DNA of 64,000 nucleotides from Methylocella silvestris BL2 (GTDB taxonomy: Bacteria; Pseudomonadota; Alphaproteobacteria; Rhizobiales; Beijerinckiaceae): assembly GCF_000021745.1 (NCBI RefSeq), contig NC_011666.1, forward strand, positions 3,995,001 to 4,059,000, given 5' to 3'. The notes beneath the pieces are model-generated. The model was not told the DNA's origin and ran no database searches. It saw only the letters and a program-made list of their open reading frames with translations. Below are positions 54,605-63,281 of this stretch, piece by piece. Numbering within the stretch: the first letter of the stretch is position 1; the number at the start of each line of letters is the position of its first letter. The position numbers were made by a program, and so were the translations under genes.

Positions 54605-56674
54605 ATGACCAAGACGCACCCGGGCGAGGCGAATCCGCTGCTCGAACCCTGGACCGGGCCGTTCGAGGCGCCGCCCTTCGGACTGATCCGCTCCGATGAA
54701 TTTCGTCCGGCCTTCAATCGCGCGCTCGCCGAGGCGCGGGCGGAGACCGACGCCGTCGCGGCCAATCCCGAGCCGCCGACCTTCGCCAATACCATCGAGG
54801 CGATCGAGCGCAGCGGCAAGAATCTCGACAAGGTCGCAAGCGTCTTCTTCAATCTCGTCGGCACGGATTCCGATGAGACGCTGGAAGCGGTCGAGCGCGA
54901 CATGGCGCCGATCCTGTCGCGTCATCGCAGCGCGTTCTTTTTGAATGAGGCGCTTTTCGCGCGGGTCGCCGCGCTCCATGCGCAGCGCGATTCTCTGGGG
55001 CTCGACGCCGAGCAGGCGCGCGTGCTCGAACGCTATCATCTGAATTTCACGCGCAATGGCGCCGGCCTGCCCTCTGAGGCCAAGGCGCGCCTTGCCGATA
55101 TCGGCGAGCGCCTCGCCAGCCTTGGCGCGCAATTCGGCCAGAATGTTCTGGCCGACGAAAAAGCCTATCTGCTGATTCTCGACATCGAGGATCTCGGCGG
55201 CCTGCCCGATTTCCTGGTTGCGAGCGCGGCCCGCATCTCCGCCGAGCGCGGCCATCCCGGCCGATACGGGATCACCCTGTCGCGCTCCAGCATCGAGCCG
55301 TTCCTGCAGTTCTCGAACCGGCGCGATCTGCGGGAAAGGGCGTTCCGCGCTTGGTCTGCGCGCGGCGAAAGCGACGGCCATACGGATAATCGCCCGATCG
55401 CCGCCGAAATGGTCAAGCTCAGGGCCGAGCGCGCGGCGCTTCTTGGCTATGAAAGCTTCGCCCATTTTCGCCTGGCCGACACCATGGCCAAGACGCCCGA
55501 GGCGGCGCTCGATCTTCTGCAATCGGTCTGGACGCCAGCGGTGCAGCGCGCCGCGGAGGAGGAGCAGGCGCTGCAAAAGCTCGCCGCCGCCGAGGGCGAG
55601 AATTTCCGCATCGCGCCCTGGGACTGGCGCTATTACGCGGAAAAGCAGCGCAAGGCCGAATTCGACCTCGATGAGGGCGAGATCAAGCCTTATCTGCAGC
55701 TCGGCAAATTGATCGAGGCCGCCTTCTACGCCGCGGGCCGGCTGTTTGGGCTCAGTTTTACCGAACGCTTCGACATTCCGCTCTACAACAAGGGCGCGCG
55801 CGCCTTTGAAGTCGCGCGGGACGGCAAGCCGGTCGCGCTGTTCATCGGCGATTATCTGGCGCGGCCGTCCAAACGCAGCGGCGCTTGGATGAGCGATTTT
55901 CGCGGCCAGCACAAACTCGACGGCGCGCAATTGCCCATCATCGTCAATGTCATGAATTTTGCGCAGGGCGGCGAGGGCGAGCCAAGCCTGCTCAGCTTCG
56001 ATGACGCGCGCACGCTGTTCCATGAATTCGGCCACGGTCTGCATGGCATGCTGTCCGACGTGACCTATCCGACGCTTTCGGGCACCAATGTCGCGCGCGA
56101 CTTCGTTGAATTTCCCTCGCAGCTCTATGAGCATTGGCTGGAGCAGCCCGAGATTTTGCGTCGCTTCGCGCTGCATTATGAGACGGGTGAGCCGATGCCG
56201 GAGGCGCTCATCGAAAAGCTCGTCGCCGCGCGAAAATTCAATCAGGGCTTCGCGACGCTCGAATATGCCGCCTCCGCGCTGGTCGACCTCAGCCTGCATC
56301 TGAACGCGACGCCGGAGGATCTCGACGTCGTCGCGCTCGAACAGAAGGAGCTGGCGCGCATCGGCATGCCGGAGGCCATCGCCATGCGTCACCGCACGCC
56401 GCATTTCCAGCACATCTTTTCGGGCGAATCCTATTCGGCCGGCTACTACAGCTATCTCTGGTCGGAAATTCTCGACGCCGACGGTTTTGAGGCCTTCCAC
56501 GAGACCGGCGACATCTTCCATACGGAGACGGCGCGGCGGCTGCATGATTTCGTCTATGCCGCCGGCGGCAGCCGCGACTATGAGGACGCCTACGCAGGAT
56601 TTCGCGGGCGGGCGCCCTCGCCACAGGCGCTGCTGCGAAAGCGCGGCCTGGATAGTGCGGCGGCGGCGAGTTAG
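54605..56674 (+). CDS. M3-family metallopeptidase (Dcp-like)
   Basis: A 689-residue zinc peptidase similar to oligopeptidase A / dipeptidyl carboxypeptidase. The zinc motif is HEFGHGLHG (His473-Glu474, His477) with the third ligand in FVEFPSQLYEHW. It has no signal peptide and is probably cytoplasmic. ATG 54605. The 283 bp to the phytochrome start hold both promoters. Confidence 0.93.
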   Translation: MTKTHPGEANPLLEPWTGPFEAPPFGLIRSDEFRPAFNRALAEARAETDAVAANPEPPTFANTIEAIERSGKNLDKVASVFFNLVGTDSDETLEAVERDMAPILSRHRSAFFLNEALFARVAALHAQRDSLGLDAEQARVLERYHLNFTRNGAGLPSEAKARLADIGERLASLGAQFGQNVLADEKAYLLILDIEDLGGLPDFLVASAARISAERGHPGRYGITLSRSSIEPFLQFSNRRDLRERAFRAWSARGESDGHTDNRPIAAEMVKLRAERAALLGYESFAHFRLADTMAKTPEAALDLLQSVWTPAVQRAAEEEQALQKLAAAEGENFRIAPWDWRYYAEKQRKAEFDLDEGEIKPYLQLGKLIEAAFYAAGRLFGLSFTERFDIPLYNKGARAFEVARDGKPVALFIGDYLARPSKRSGAWMSDFRGQHKLDGAQLPIIVNVMNFAQGGEGEPSLLSFDDARTLFHEFGHGLHGMLSDVTYPTLSGTNVARDFVEFPSQLYEHWLEQPEILRRFALHYETGEPMPEALIEKLVAARKFNQGFATLEYAASALVDLSLHLNATPEDLDVVALEQKELARIGMPEAIAMRHRTPHFQHIFSGESYSAGYYSYLWSEILDADGFEAFHETGDIFHTETARRLHDFVYAAGGSRDYEDAYAGFRGRAPSPQALLRKRGLDSAAAAS

Positions 56675-56746
56675 CTCCGTTTGAAACGGGGGCGTCCTTC
56701 GGCAAGCTCAGGACACGAGGGCGGCAACAGCGCGCCGAATGAAGTC

Positions 56747-57382
56747 TCAGGGCTCGCGCTTCGCCCGCGCGTCGGCGACGGCTTTCTTGAAGCCGTCGAA
56801 ATCGAGCGCCGCCGCGACGAGGAAGGGCCCGATCAGATAGACCGGCGTTCCGGCAAAGCCCATGCCGGTCGCCTGCTTCTCGGTGCGCTTCAATATCGCG
56901 TCGATCTGCGCGGCTTTTCCGGAGAAATCGGCGTCGAGCCGGGCCATGTCGACGCCGGCCGCGGCGACAAGTTGGCGCGCTTCGGCCTCACTCGACTTGC
57001 GGCGGGACGTCGCCATCAGCGCGTGATGCGCGGCGGCATATTTGCCCTGAAAATTCGCCGCGAGCGCGAGTTTGGCGGCGTAGACAGAAACCCCGCCAAA
57101 GATCGGCCAGTCCTTATAGACGAGGCGGATATTTTTATCGGACGCGATCAGCCGCTCCAGCGCCGGCTCCGACTTCATGCAGAAGGGACAATTATAATCG
57201 AAGAAGGCGACGATGGTGACGTCGCCGTTCGGATCGCCGCCGACGGGGGTCGCGGGATCGCTCAAGAGGGCTTCGCGGCTGAGATCGGGATCGTCCGCGG
57301 AGAGCGGCGCGGCGGACGCGGCGCCGATGCAAACAGCCATTACGGCGCCTGCCAGCAGGCCCCGCCGCGAAACATTCAGCAT
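56747..57382 (-). CDS. DsbA-family thiol oxidoreductase
   Basis: A 211-residue exported thioredoxin-fold protein: signal peptide (RRGLLAGAVMAVCIGAASA) and redox CPFC motif in FFDYNCPFCMKSEPALE, plus the cis-proline in GTPVYLIG. It should form or isomerise disulphides in the periplasm. It follows DUF1178 downstream by 56 bp. Confidence 0.9.
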   Translation of the reverse strand: MLNVSRRGLLAGAVMAVCIGAASAAPLSADDPDLSREALLSDPATPVGGDPNGDVTIVAFFDYNCPFCMKSEPALERLIASDKNIRLVYKDWPIFGGVSVYAAKLALAANFQGKYAAAHHALMATSRRKSSEAEARQLVAAAGVDMARLDADFSGKAAQIDAILKRTEKQATGMGFAGTPVYLIGPFLVAAALDFDGFKKAVADARAKREP

Positions 57383-57438
57383 TTCAGTGAGCTCCGCGCG
57401 GGAATTTGGCCTTCCGTCCGGGGAGGGCGGCGCGCTCT

Positions 57439-57939
57439 TCAGTTGAATTCGCCTGGCGCGCGCGGCAGCGGCAGGATGTTGACGCCCTCTTCGATCAGCA
57501 GGCGAACGTTGTCGTGGCTCGCCTGACCGTGGATTGGCCGATCCGGCGCCAGGCCGTGATGGATCTTCAACGCTTCCTCGGCAAATTTGTCGCCGAGATC
57601 GTCGGAGTTATCGAGCACGCGCTGGCGGAACTCGGCGATCATCTCGCGCAATTTTGTGTCCGCGGCGCTGAAAATCTCGACCGGGCCGCCGGCAGGCGCC
57701 GGCACATCGGGCGCAGGCGCGCTTTGCGCAGGCGCGCCCTGCGCCGAAGCGGCGGGCGGCCCTTCAACCCGGTCGCGGCGGGCCAGCGCGGGAGCCATGA
57801 TCGCCTTGGAGACGGAGGCGCTCTGGCATGTCGGGCAGGAAATCAGGCCGGCTTCGGCCTGCGCGTCAAAAGCCACGCCCTCTTTGAACCAGCTTTCGAA
57901 CTCGTGACCATTGGCGCAACGCAGCGAAAATTTGATCAT
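57439..57939 (-). CDS. DUF1178 family protein
   Basis: A 166-residue protein with an N-terminal zinc-ribbon pattern (LRCANGHEFESWFKEG ... LISCPTCQSASV), a Pro/Ala-rich linker and a helical C-terminus. Function is unknown. Its start overlaps the glutaredoxin stop by four bases. Confidence 0.88.
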   Translation of the reverse strand: MIKFSLRCANGHEFESWFKEGVAFDAQAEAGLISCPTCQSASVSKAIMAPALARRDRVEGPPAASAQGAPAQSAPAPDVPAPAGGPVEIFSAADTKLREMIAEFRQRVLDNSDDLGDKFAEEALKIHHGLAPDRPIHGQASHDNVRLLIEEGVNILPLPRAPGEFN

Positions 57940-58199
57940 TGCGCGTGATCGGCGATCAGCTGCTCGAGCTTGCCGTCGTAGTGAAGCTCATACAAATCGT
58001 CGCAGCCGCCGACATGGCTTTCGCCGATGAAGACCTGCGGCACGCTGCTGCGGCCGGTGCGCTCGGCCAGCTCGCTCCGGAGTTTTGGGTCGCCGTCGAC
58101 GGAGATTTCGGTGAACTCAAGCTTCTTCTTTTCCAACAGCGCCTTGGCCCTGATGCAATAGGGGCAGGTCGACGTGGTATAGATCGTAATTTGCGCCAT
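57936..58199 (-). CDS. grxC: Glutaredoxin 3
   Basis: An 87-residue dithiol glutaredoxin with active site CPYC (TTSTCPYCIRAK), GSSVPQVF-type TVP motif (RSSVPQVFIG) and glutathione-binding GGCDDLYEL. It reduces disulphides with glutathione. It is first of the grx-DUF1178 pair. Confidence 0.94.
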   Translation of the reverse strand: MAQITIYTTSTCPYCIRAKALLEKKKLEFTEISVDGDPKLRSELAERTGRSSVPQVFIGESHVGGCDDLYELHYDGKLEQLIADHAQ

Positions 58200-58322
58200 C
58201 CGGTGATCCTCTTCGCCGACTATAAAAGAAAAAATATCGGTTTCACAAGCGCCGGCGGCGCGCGGTTGCCGATCGGGCGGGGGCGCCCTATTCTTGATTT
58301 CCTGTTCTCATGAGAGCGCTTG

Positions 58323-58799
58323 ATGCCAAGATTGAACTCGAAATCGCGCCGCGCCGCAGACCAGCAGAAGGCGCCGCTGGGACAGCTTCGCGGGTGCCCG
58401 TTTCACGAACTCCGCGTCAAATTCGCCGCCACGGGGCTGCGGCCGACGCGGCAGCGGCTCTCCCTCGGCTGGCTTTTGTTCTCGCGCGGGGACCGGCACC
58501 TGACCGCCGAAAATCTGGCCGAAGAGGCGCAGGCCTCCAACGTTCCGGTCTCGCTCGCGACCATCTACAACAGCCTGCACCAGTTCAGCGGCGCGGGCCT
58601 TCTGCGCGAGGTTGCCGTCGACGGCACCAGAACCTATTTCGACACCAATACGCTGATCCACCACCATTTTCTGATAGATGGGACGCTGGTCGACATTCCG
58701 GAAGTGAAAATCGATCCCCTTGATCTGCCGCCGCCGCCGCCGGGAAAACGCGTCGCGGCGATCGAAGTGGTCGTACATCTTCGCGACGCGTCCGCCTGA
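58323..58799 (+). CDS. irr: Iron response regulator Irr
   Basis: A 158-residue Fur-superfamily repressor. A haem regulatory motif lies at Cys25-Pro26 (GCPFHE, like GCPWHD of Bradyrhizobium Irr). The DNA-binding half is LRPTRQRLSLGWLLF and VSLATIYNSLHQFSGAGLL; the second haem site is LIHHHFLID. Haem binding should trigger its inactivation or degradation. ATG 58323; the in-frame TTG at 58320 is less likely. It lies 15 bp before hemH, whose product is known to contact Irr in Bradyrhizobium. Confidence 0.92.
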   Translation: MPRLNSKSRRAADQQKAPLGQLRGCPFHELRVKFAATGLRPTRQRLSLGWLLFSRGDRHLTAENLAEEAQASNVPVSLATIYNSLHQFSGAGLLREVAVDGTRTYFDTNTLIHHHFLIDGTLVDIPEVKIDPLDLPPPPPGKRVAAIEVVVHLRDASA

Positions 58800-58814
58800 G
58801 AGAAAACGCCCGCC

Positions 58815-59861
58815 ATGACCGCTGAGACCGCCGCTGTCGACGCGCGTCCCGTCGCCAGCTCCCAGAGGGTTGGCGTGCTGCTCGTCAATCTCGGCACGCC
58901 GGATGCGCTCGGCTATTGGCCTGTGCGCCGCTATCTGAAAGAGTTTTTGTCCGACAGGCGCGTCGTCAACACGCCCCGCCTGATCTGGTGGCCGATTCTC
59001 AATCTCATCATCCTGACGACGCGGCCGCAAAGAAGCAGCAAGAATTACGAGACGATCTGGAACTCGCAGCGCAATGAGAGCCCGCTGAAGACCGTCACGC
59101 GGTCGCAGGCGGAGCAACTTGCCGGCTCAATTGTTTCCGGTGAATTCGGCGCCGGCGGAGACATCGTCGTGGACTGGGCGATGCGCTACGCCAATCCGTC
59201 GATCCTTTCGTCCCTGCAACGCCTGAGGGAGCAGGGATGCGGGCGCGTGCTCATCGTCCCGCTCTATCCGCAATTTGCCGGCGCGACGACTTTGAGCGTC
59301 GCCGACAAGGTGGAAGAGTCGCTGGCGCGGATGAATTGGCGTCCTGACATGCGCAGCGTCCCGCCTTATTATAACGACCCTGTCTACATTGACGCGCTGG
59401 CGCAGTCGGTTCGCGCGGGGCTCGCCGCGCTCGATTTCGAGCCCGAAGTCGTCCTCGTGTCGTTCCACGGCATCCCGAAATCCTATGTCGAGGCGGGCGA
59501 TCCTTATTACGACCAATGCGTCGAGACCTGGCGGCTGCTGCGCGAGCGCCTCGACTTTTCGCCCGAGCGCTGTCCGCTCACCTTCCAGTCGCGGTTCGGG
59601 CGCGCCGAATGGCTTTCGCCCTACACGGACGAGACTGTCAAGGAGCTGGCGCGCAAGGGCGTCCGGCGCATGGCGGTGCTAACGCCGGGCTTTTCCGTCG
59701 ATTGCCTCGAGACCATCTCCGAGATCGGCGTCGAGAATCGCGAGTTCTTTATCGAGGCTGGCGGCGAGCAATTCGCATTGATCCCCTGCCTCAATGACAG
59801 CGCGCTTGGGATGAAGGTCATCCGTCATATCGTCTCGCGCGAACTCGAAGGATGGATTTAG
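58815..59861 (+). CDS. hemH: Ferrochelatase HemH
   Basis: A 348-residue enzyme inserting Fe(II) into protoporphyrin IX, the last step of haem synthesis. The catalytic histidine is in LVSFHGIPKSY and the C-terminal motif in TPGFSVDCLETISEIGVENREFF. It has no C-terminal TM segment. It is co-oriented with irr at 15 bp and converges with the bufferin operon, overlapping by four bases. Confidence 0.96.
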   Translation: MTAETAAVDARPVASSQRVGVLLVNLGTPDALGYWPVRRYLKEFLSDRRVVNTPRLIWWPILNLIILTTRPQRSSKNYETIWNSQRNESPLKTVTRSQAEQLAGSIVSGEFGAGGDIVVDWAMRYANPSILSSLQRLREQGCGRVLIVPLYPQFAGATTLSVADKVEESLARMNWRPDMRSVPPYYNDPVYIDALAQSVRAGLAALDFEPEVVLVSFHGIPKSYVEAGDPYYDQCVETWRLLRERLDFSPERCPLTFQSRFGRAEWLSPYTDETVKELARKGVRRMAVLTPGFSVDCLETISEIGVENREFFIEAGGEQFALIPCLNDSALGMKVIRHIVSRELEGWI

Positions 59862-60673
59862 GCACGGCTTCCGGCCGGCTCTGCGCCGACGCCGGCGATG
59901 AGGCCGTCGGCGAACCAGCGCGCCAAAAACCCCGCGGCCTCGCCCGCGACGTCTTCGACGCCGCGATTTTGCGCCAGAACGGCGCAGATCAGCCCAAAAT
60001 CAGCCCCGCGCATCAAGGTGGCCAGGGCAAGCTCCTCCTCGCCGCCGAGCGCGCGGTAGAAAGACAGATCGCGCTGGCGCCAGAACAGCATCGTCTCCAT
60101 CGGGGAAGACTCAAGGTCATTCGCATTCGCGGCGTCGGCCGCCTCGATCGGCTCGCTTTGGCTGAGCTCATAAGCGCGGCGCGCGGCGTGCGGCAGCGCG
60201 ATCATGCGCACCGAAGGGTGCAAGGCGAATGTCAGCTCCGGCCATTCCTCGGGGGAATGCGCTGCGAGAACCTCGATCGCAAGCTGGGGCGCGTCCGGCG
60301 CGTCGAAGGCATGCGACAAAGCGCGCTCGAATTCGGCAAGGCCGAGGGCCTCGTCCCGTTCGCGCCAATCGGGATCCTCGCGCATGAAATCCGGCAGACC
60401 GCGGCAATAATCCTGCGCCGCGAAGGCGCGCGAGGGGCGCTGTTCGAGGTAGGCTTCAAACAGCGCGCCGAAGGCCTCGTCGCCGAGCCTTTCGCGCAAG
60501 GCGGGATATTCGGCGGAAAGACATTCCGCCAGCCGCAGCCGATAGGCGTCCGAATAGATCTTGAAGCGCGCCGCCGCATTGAGCCTTGGCCCGTCCTCGA
60601 CGCCTGACGGGGCGGCCTCGCCGCCGGAAAGAATGGCGCTCTGAAATAGGCTCTGCGATTGCTTCAGCGTCAT
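59858..60673 (-). CDS. bufC: Bufferin-maturation partner protein BufC/HvfC (DUF2063)
   Basis: A 271-residue DUF2063 family protein (SLFQSAILSGG ... ARFKIYSDAYRLRLAECLSAEYPALRERLGDEAF). It partners the DUF692 oxidase during RiPP maturation, analogous to MbnC. Its start overlaps the bufB stop (ATGA). The stop overlaps hemH. Confidence 0.85.
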   Translation of the reverse strand: MTLKQSQSLFQSAILSGGEAAPSGVEDGPRLNAAARFKIYSDAYRLRLAECLSAEYPALRERLGDEAFGALFEAYLEQRPSRAFAAQDYCRGLPDFMREDPDWRERDEALGLAEFERALSHAFDAPDAPQLAIEVLAAHSPEEWPELTFALHPSVRMIALPHAARRAYELSQSEPIEAADAANANDLESSPMETMLFWRQRDLSFYRALGGEEELALATLMRGADFGLICAVLAQNRGVEDVAGEAAGFLARWFADGLIAGVGAEPAGSRA

Positions 60674-61509
60674 TCGGCAGCCTGCTTTGCGGACGCCGAC
60701 AGGGCGACGGCCCGCGCGCGATCGAGTTCGGCGACGAGCTCCTGAAGCGGCGGGAAATTGTCGTCGCGCTCAATCATGGTCGAGATTGCGCCAAAGCGGC
60801 GGCAGGCGCGTTCAAACAAAGACCACACCTCTTCAATCACCGGCTGGTCGTGGGTGTCGATCTTATGCGTCTCATGGTCCGAATGTCCGGCAAGGTGAAA
60901 CTGGAGCACGCGCTCTTGCGGAATGTCGTCGAGAAAGCGGGCCGGGTCGAAGCCATGGTTGAAGCTCGAGACGAAGACATTGTTGACGTCGAGAAGCAGC
61001 CAGCAATCGGCTTTTTCGGCGAGTTCGCGCAAGAAGACCTCTTCGGTCATCTCGGATTCGGCGAAGGTCACATAGCTCGACACATTTTCGATGGCGATGC
61101 GGCGTTGCAGAAAATCCTGAACGCGCAAAATGCGCTCGGCGACATGATGCAGGGCTTCGCGCGTGTAAGGGATCGGCAAGAGGTCGTGCAGATTGACGCC
61201 ATGGACGCCGGTCCAGCACAAATGGTCGGAAATCCATTCCGGCTCGCAGCGGCGGGCGAGATCCCGCAATTTGCCGAGATAGTGGAAATCGAGCGGCGCG
61301 GTCGATGCGATCGACATTGAGACGCCGTGCATCACGATCGGGTAATTGGCGCGTATGTCGTCGAGGATCGCCAGCGGGCGACCGCCGCGGCCAATGTAAT
61401 TTTCTGAAATGATCTCGAACCAGTCGATGTCGGGCCGCTGTTCGATGATTTCGGCATAGTAGCGATGCCGGAGGCCAAGACCGAAGCCAAGAGGGGCAGG
61501 CTTTTGCAT
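60670..61509 (-). CDS. bufB: DUF692 multinuclear iron oxidase BufB
   Basis: A 279-residue TIM-barrel of the MbnB/BufB family, which oxidises cysteines of a precursor peptide to modified residues. Metal-ligand-rich segments include FEIISENYIG, PIVMHGVSMSI, ISDHLCWTGVHG, AIENVSSY, LLLDVNNVFVSS and HLAGHSDHE. The start is ATG 61509 with GGGAG upstream; a GTG at 61563 would add a tail outside the family. It overlaps bufC. Confidence 0.88.
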   Translation of the reverse strand: MQKPAPLGFGLGLRHRYYAEIIEQRPDIDWFEIISENYIGRGGRPLAILDDIRANYPIVMHGVSMSIASTAPLDFHYLGKLRDLARRCEPEWISDHLCWTGVHGVNLHDLLPIPYTREALHHVAERILRVQDFLQRRIAIENVSSYVTFAESEMTEEVFLRELAEKADCWLLLDVNNVFVSSFNHGFDPARFLDDIPQERVLQFHLAGHSDHETHKIDTHDQPVIEEVWSLFERACRRFGAISTMIERDDNFPPLQELVAELDRARAVALSASAKQAAE

Positions 61510-61595
61510 CGTCGCTCCCGGTATCCGTCGGCGCATCGCACGAGGCGCGGGCGGTTCGATCACGCCGCCGCGCCCCGCAAAGTTGAGCGGTTATA

Positions 61596-61880
61596 TCAGA
61601 TAACCGTGCCGCCTTTCGACGTGCAGGCGCTGGTTGACTTCGCCGGCAGCCAGCCATGGCCCTTGCAGCTGTTTTGGCCCTTGCAGGCGTTTTCCGCCGT
61701 CTTGCAGGCGCTTGTGCCCTTGCAGGAGTTGATCCCCATGCAATGAACCGTTTTCGCCGATTTGGCGGCGGCCGGGCTCAAGGCGGCCCCATTCATCGCA
61801 AGCGCGATGGCGGCGATGGCGAGGCTTGCGCCAGAGGCGACTTTGCTGGTCCGAACGCCCAAATCGTGGCTGCTGGTCAT
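61596..61880 (-). CDS. bufA: Bufferin-type copper RiPP precursor (BufA2-like)
   Basis: A 94-residue exported peptide. A long signal peptide ends near residue 40. The mature part has six cysteines (47, 53, 59, 66, 72, 86), most in CKG/CKT units (NSCKG, SACKT, NACKG, NSCKG, HGW). Bufferins bind copper after BufB/BufC convert cysteines to thiooxazoles and help copper tolerance. The BufA2 subtype assignment is from memory. It precedes bufB by 86 bp. No bufD/DoxX gene is seen. Confidence 0.8.
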   Translation of the reverse strand: MTSSHDLGVRTSKVASGASLAIAAIALAMNGAALSPAAAKSAKTVHCMGINSCKGTSACKTAENACKGQNSCKGHGWLPAKSTSACTSKGGTVI

Positions 61881-61946
61881 GGTTTTCTCCCCAGAAAAAC
61901 CCGCGGCGGCGCGGGCGTTGCGCGAGCCCTTGCGGCCCACACAAGC

Positions 61947-61973
61947 TTTACGCGGGGCGATGCGGATGGTTAC
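61947..61973 (-). promoter_or_regulatory. Candidate ECF sigma promoter of the bufferin operon
   Basis: On the minus strand: GTAACC-N15-CGTAAA. This resembles the GTAACC/-35 plus CGTx -10 layout of ECF sigma promoters known to drive bufferin-like genes in Caulobacter. The predicted start is near 61940, about 60 nt before bufA. The sigma factor is not in the window. Confidence 0.45.
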
Positions 61974-61996
61974 GCGATCACGCGATTGTGATCGGT

Positions 61997-62986
61997 TTAC
62001 CCGGCCTTGCGGTTGTGCAGGCGGCGCTCCCAGGACAGAGCCTGCTCGACGATTTCGGCGAGATTGTCGTGTTTCGGCGTCCAGCCGAGCTCCTGCCTGA
62101 CGCGGTCGGCGCCGGCGACCAGCGAGGCCGGATCGCCGGGCCTCCGCCCCTTCAGCCGCACCTCGAAATCGACGCCCGACACTTTCTTTACAACCTCGAC
62201 CACTTCGAGCACGGATAGTCCGCGGCCATAGCCGCAATTGCAGGTGAGGCTGCCGCCGCCCGCGCGCAGATGCGCCAGCGCCAGCAAATGTGCGTCGACG
62301 AGATCGGTCACCTGAATGTAGTCGCGCACGCAGGAGCCGTCGGGCGTCGGATAATCGGTTCCAAACACGTCAAGGCCGTCGCGATGGCCAAGGGCGGCCT
62401 GCACCGCGACCTTGATGAGATGGGTCGCGACCGGCGAGGACTGGCCGAGCCGCCCGGCGGGATCGGCTCCAGCGACGTTGAAATAGCGCAAGACCACATA
62501 GCGCAGCTGATGCGCCGCCGCGACGTCGGCGAGCATCCATTCGACCATCAGCTTCGAGCGGCCATAAGGGTTGATCGGCGCGAGCGCGACATTCTCGAAG
62601 ACCGGATTTTCCGCCGGCTCGCCATAGACGGCCGCGGTCGAGGAGAAGATGAACTGTTTGACGCCGGCCTTGACCGCGCATTCGAGCAGGTTGCGCGCCT
62701 TGGCGGTGTTGTTGAGATAATAGGCGAGGGGGTCCGAGACGGACTCCGGGACGACGATCTTCGCCGCGAAATGGGCGATCGCATCGATGCGGTGGTCGGC
62801 GAAAATCTGATCGACAAGCGCGCTGTCGCCGAAGTCTCCCACGATCAGCTTGGCCGCCGGCGGGACCGCCCAGGCGAAACCGGTCGAGAGATTGTCAAGG
62901 ACGACGACCTCCTCGCCCTGATCGAGCAGCGCCAGCGCCATATGGCCGCCGATATAGCCGGCTCCCCCCGTAACGAGCACCGTCAT
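61997..62986 (-). CDS. galE: UDP-glucose 4-epimerase GalE
   Basis: A 329-residue SDR enzyme interconverting UDP-glucose and UDP-galactose. GGAGYIGGHMALALL binds NAD; the Tyr/Lys catalytic motif is in NPYGRSKLMVEW; SSTAAVYGEP and YFNVAGADPAG are family motifs. It is divergent from galU across 295 bp, which show no further element I can identify. Confidence 0.96.
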   Translation of the reverse strand: MTVLVTGGAGYIGGHMALALLDQGEEVVVLDNLSTGFAWAVPPAAKLIVGDFGDSALVDQIFADHRIDAIAHFAAKIVVPESVSDPLAYYLNNTAKARNLLECAVKAGVKQFIFSSTAAVYGEPAENPVFENVALAPINPYGRSKLMVEWMLADVAAAHQLRYVVLRYFNVAGADPAGRLGQSSPVATHLIKVAVQAALGHRDGLDVFGTDYPTPDGSCVRDYIQVTDLVDAHLLALAHLRAGGGSLTCNCGYGRGLSVLEVVEVVKKVSGVDFEVRLKGRRPGDPASLVAGADRVRQELGWTPKHDNLAEIVEQALSWERRLHNRKAG

Positions 62987-63281
62987 GAATTACCCCTCTA
63001 AGACGCAGCCGCCATTTAATGAATTTGCCGCGAAGTGGAAATCATAGTCCATCGTGATAGCCCGGCGCCGTCGAGCAAGCTTCTCCGCCGCCTCATGACG
63101 GAATTATTGCGGAACTTGTGGCCGCCCCCAAGCTTTAGTCCTGCTCGATAATGCGCGGCTCAGCCATACGACATAATGCTGCGGTTGCGCTCGCTAGTTT
63201 GACAGGCCGATCTTGGTTATGATCGCGCCGCCGTTCATTCGGCGCCTTTCCACGGGACGGCGCTCATCTCAGGGACACTCG

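Noticed and set aside
54581-56545. Long open frame (654 codons) opposite the M3 peptidase
   Set aside because: It mirrors the codon pattern of the peptidase gene, whose zinc motif and length prove the plus strand is the real one.
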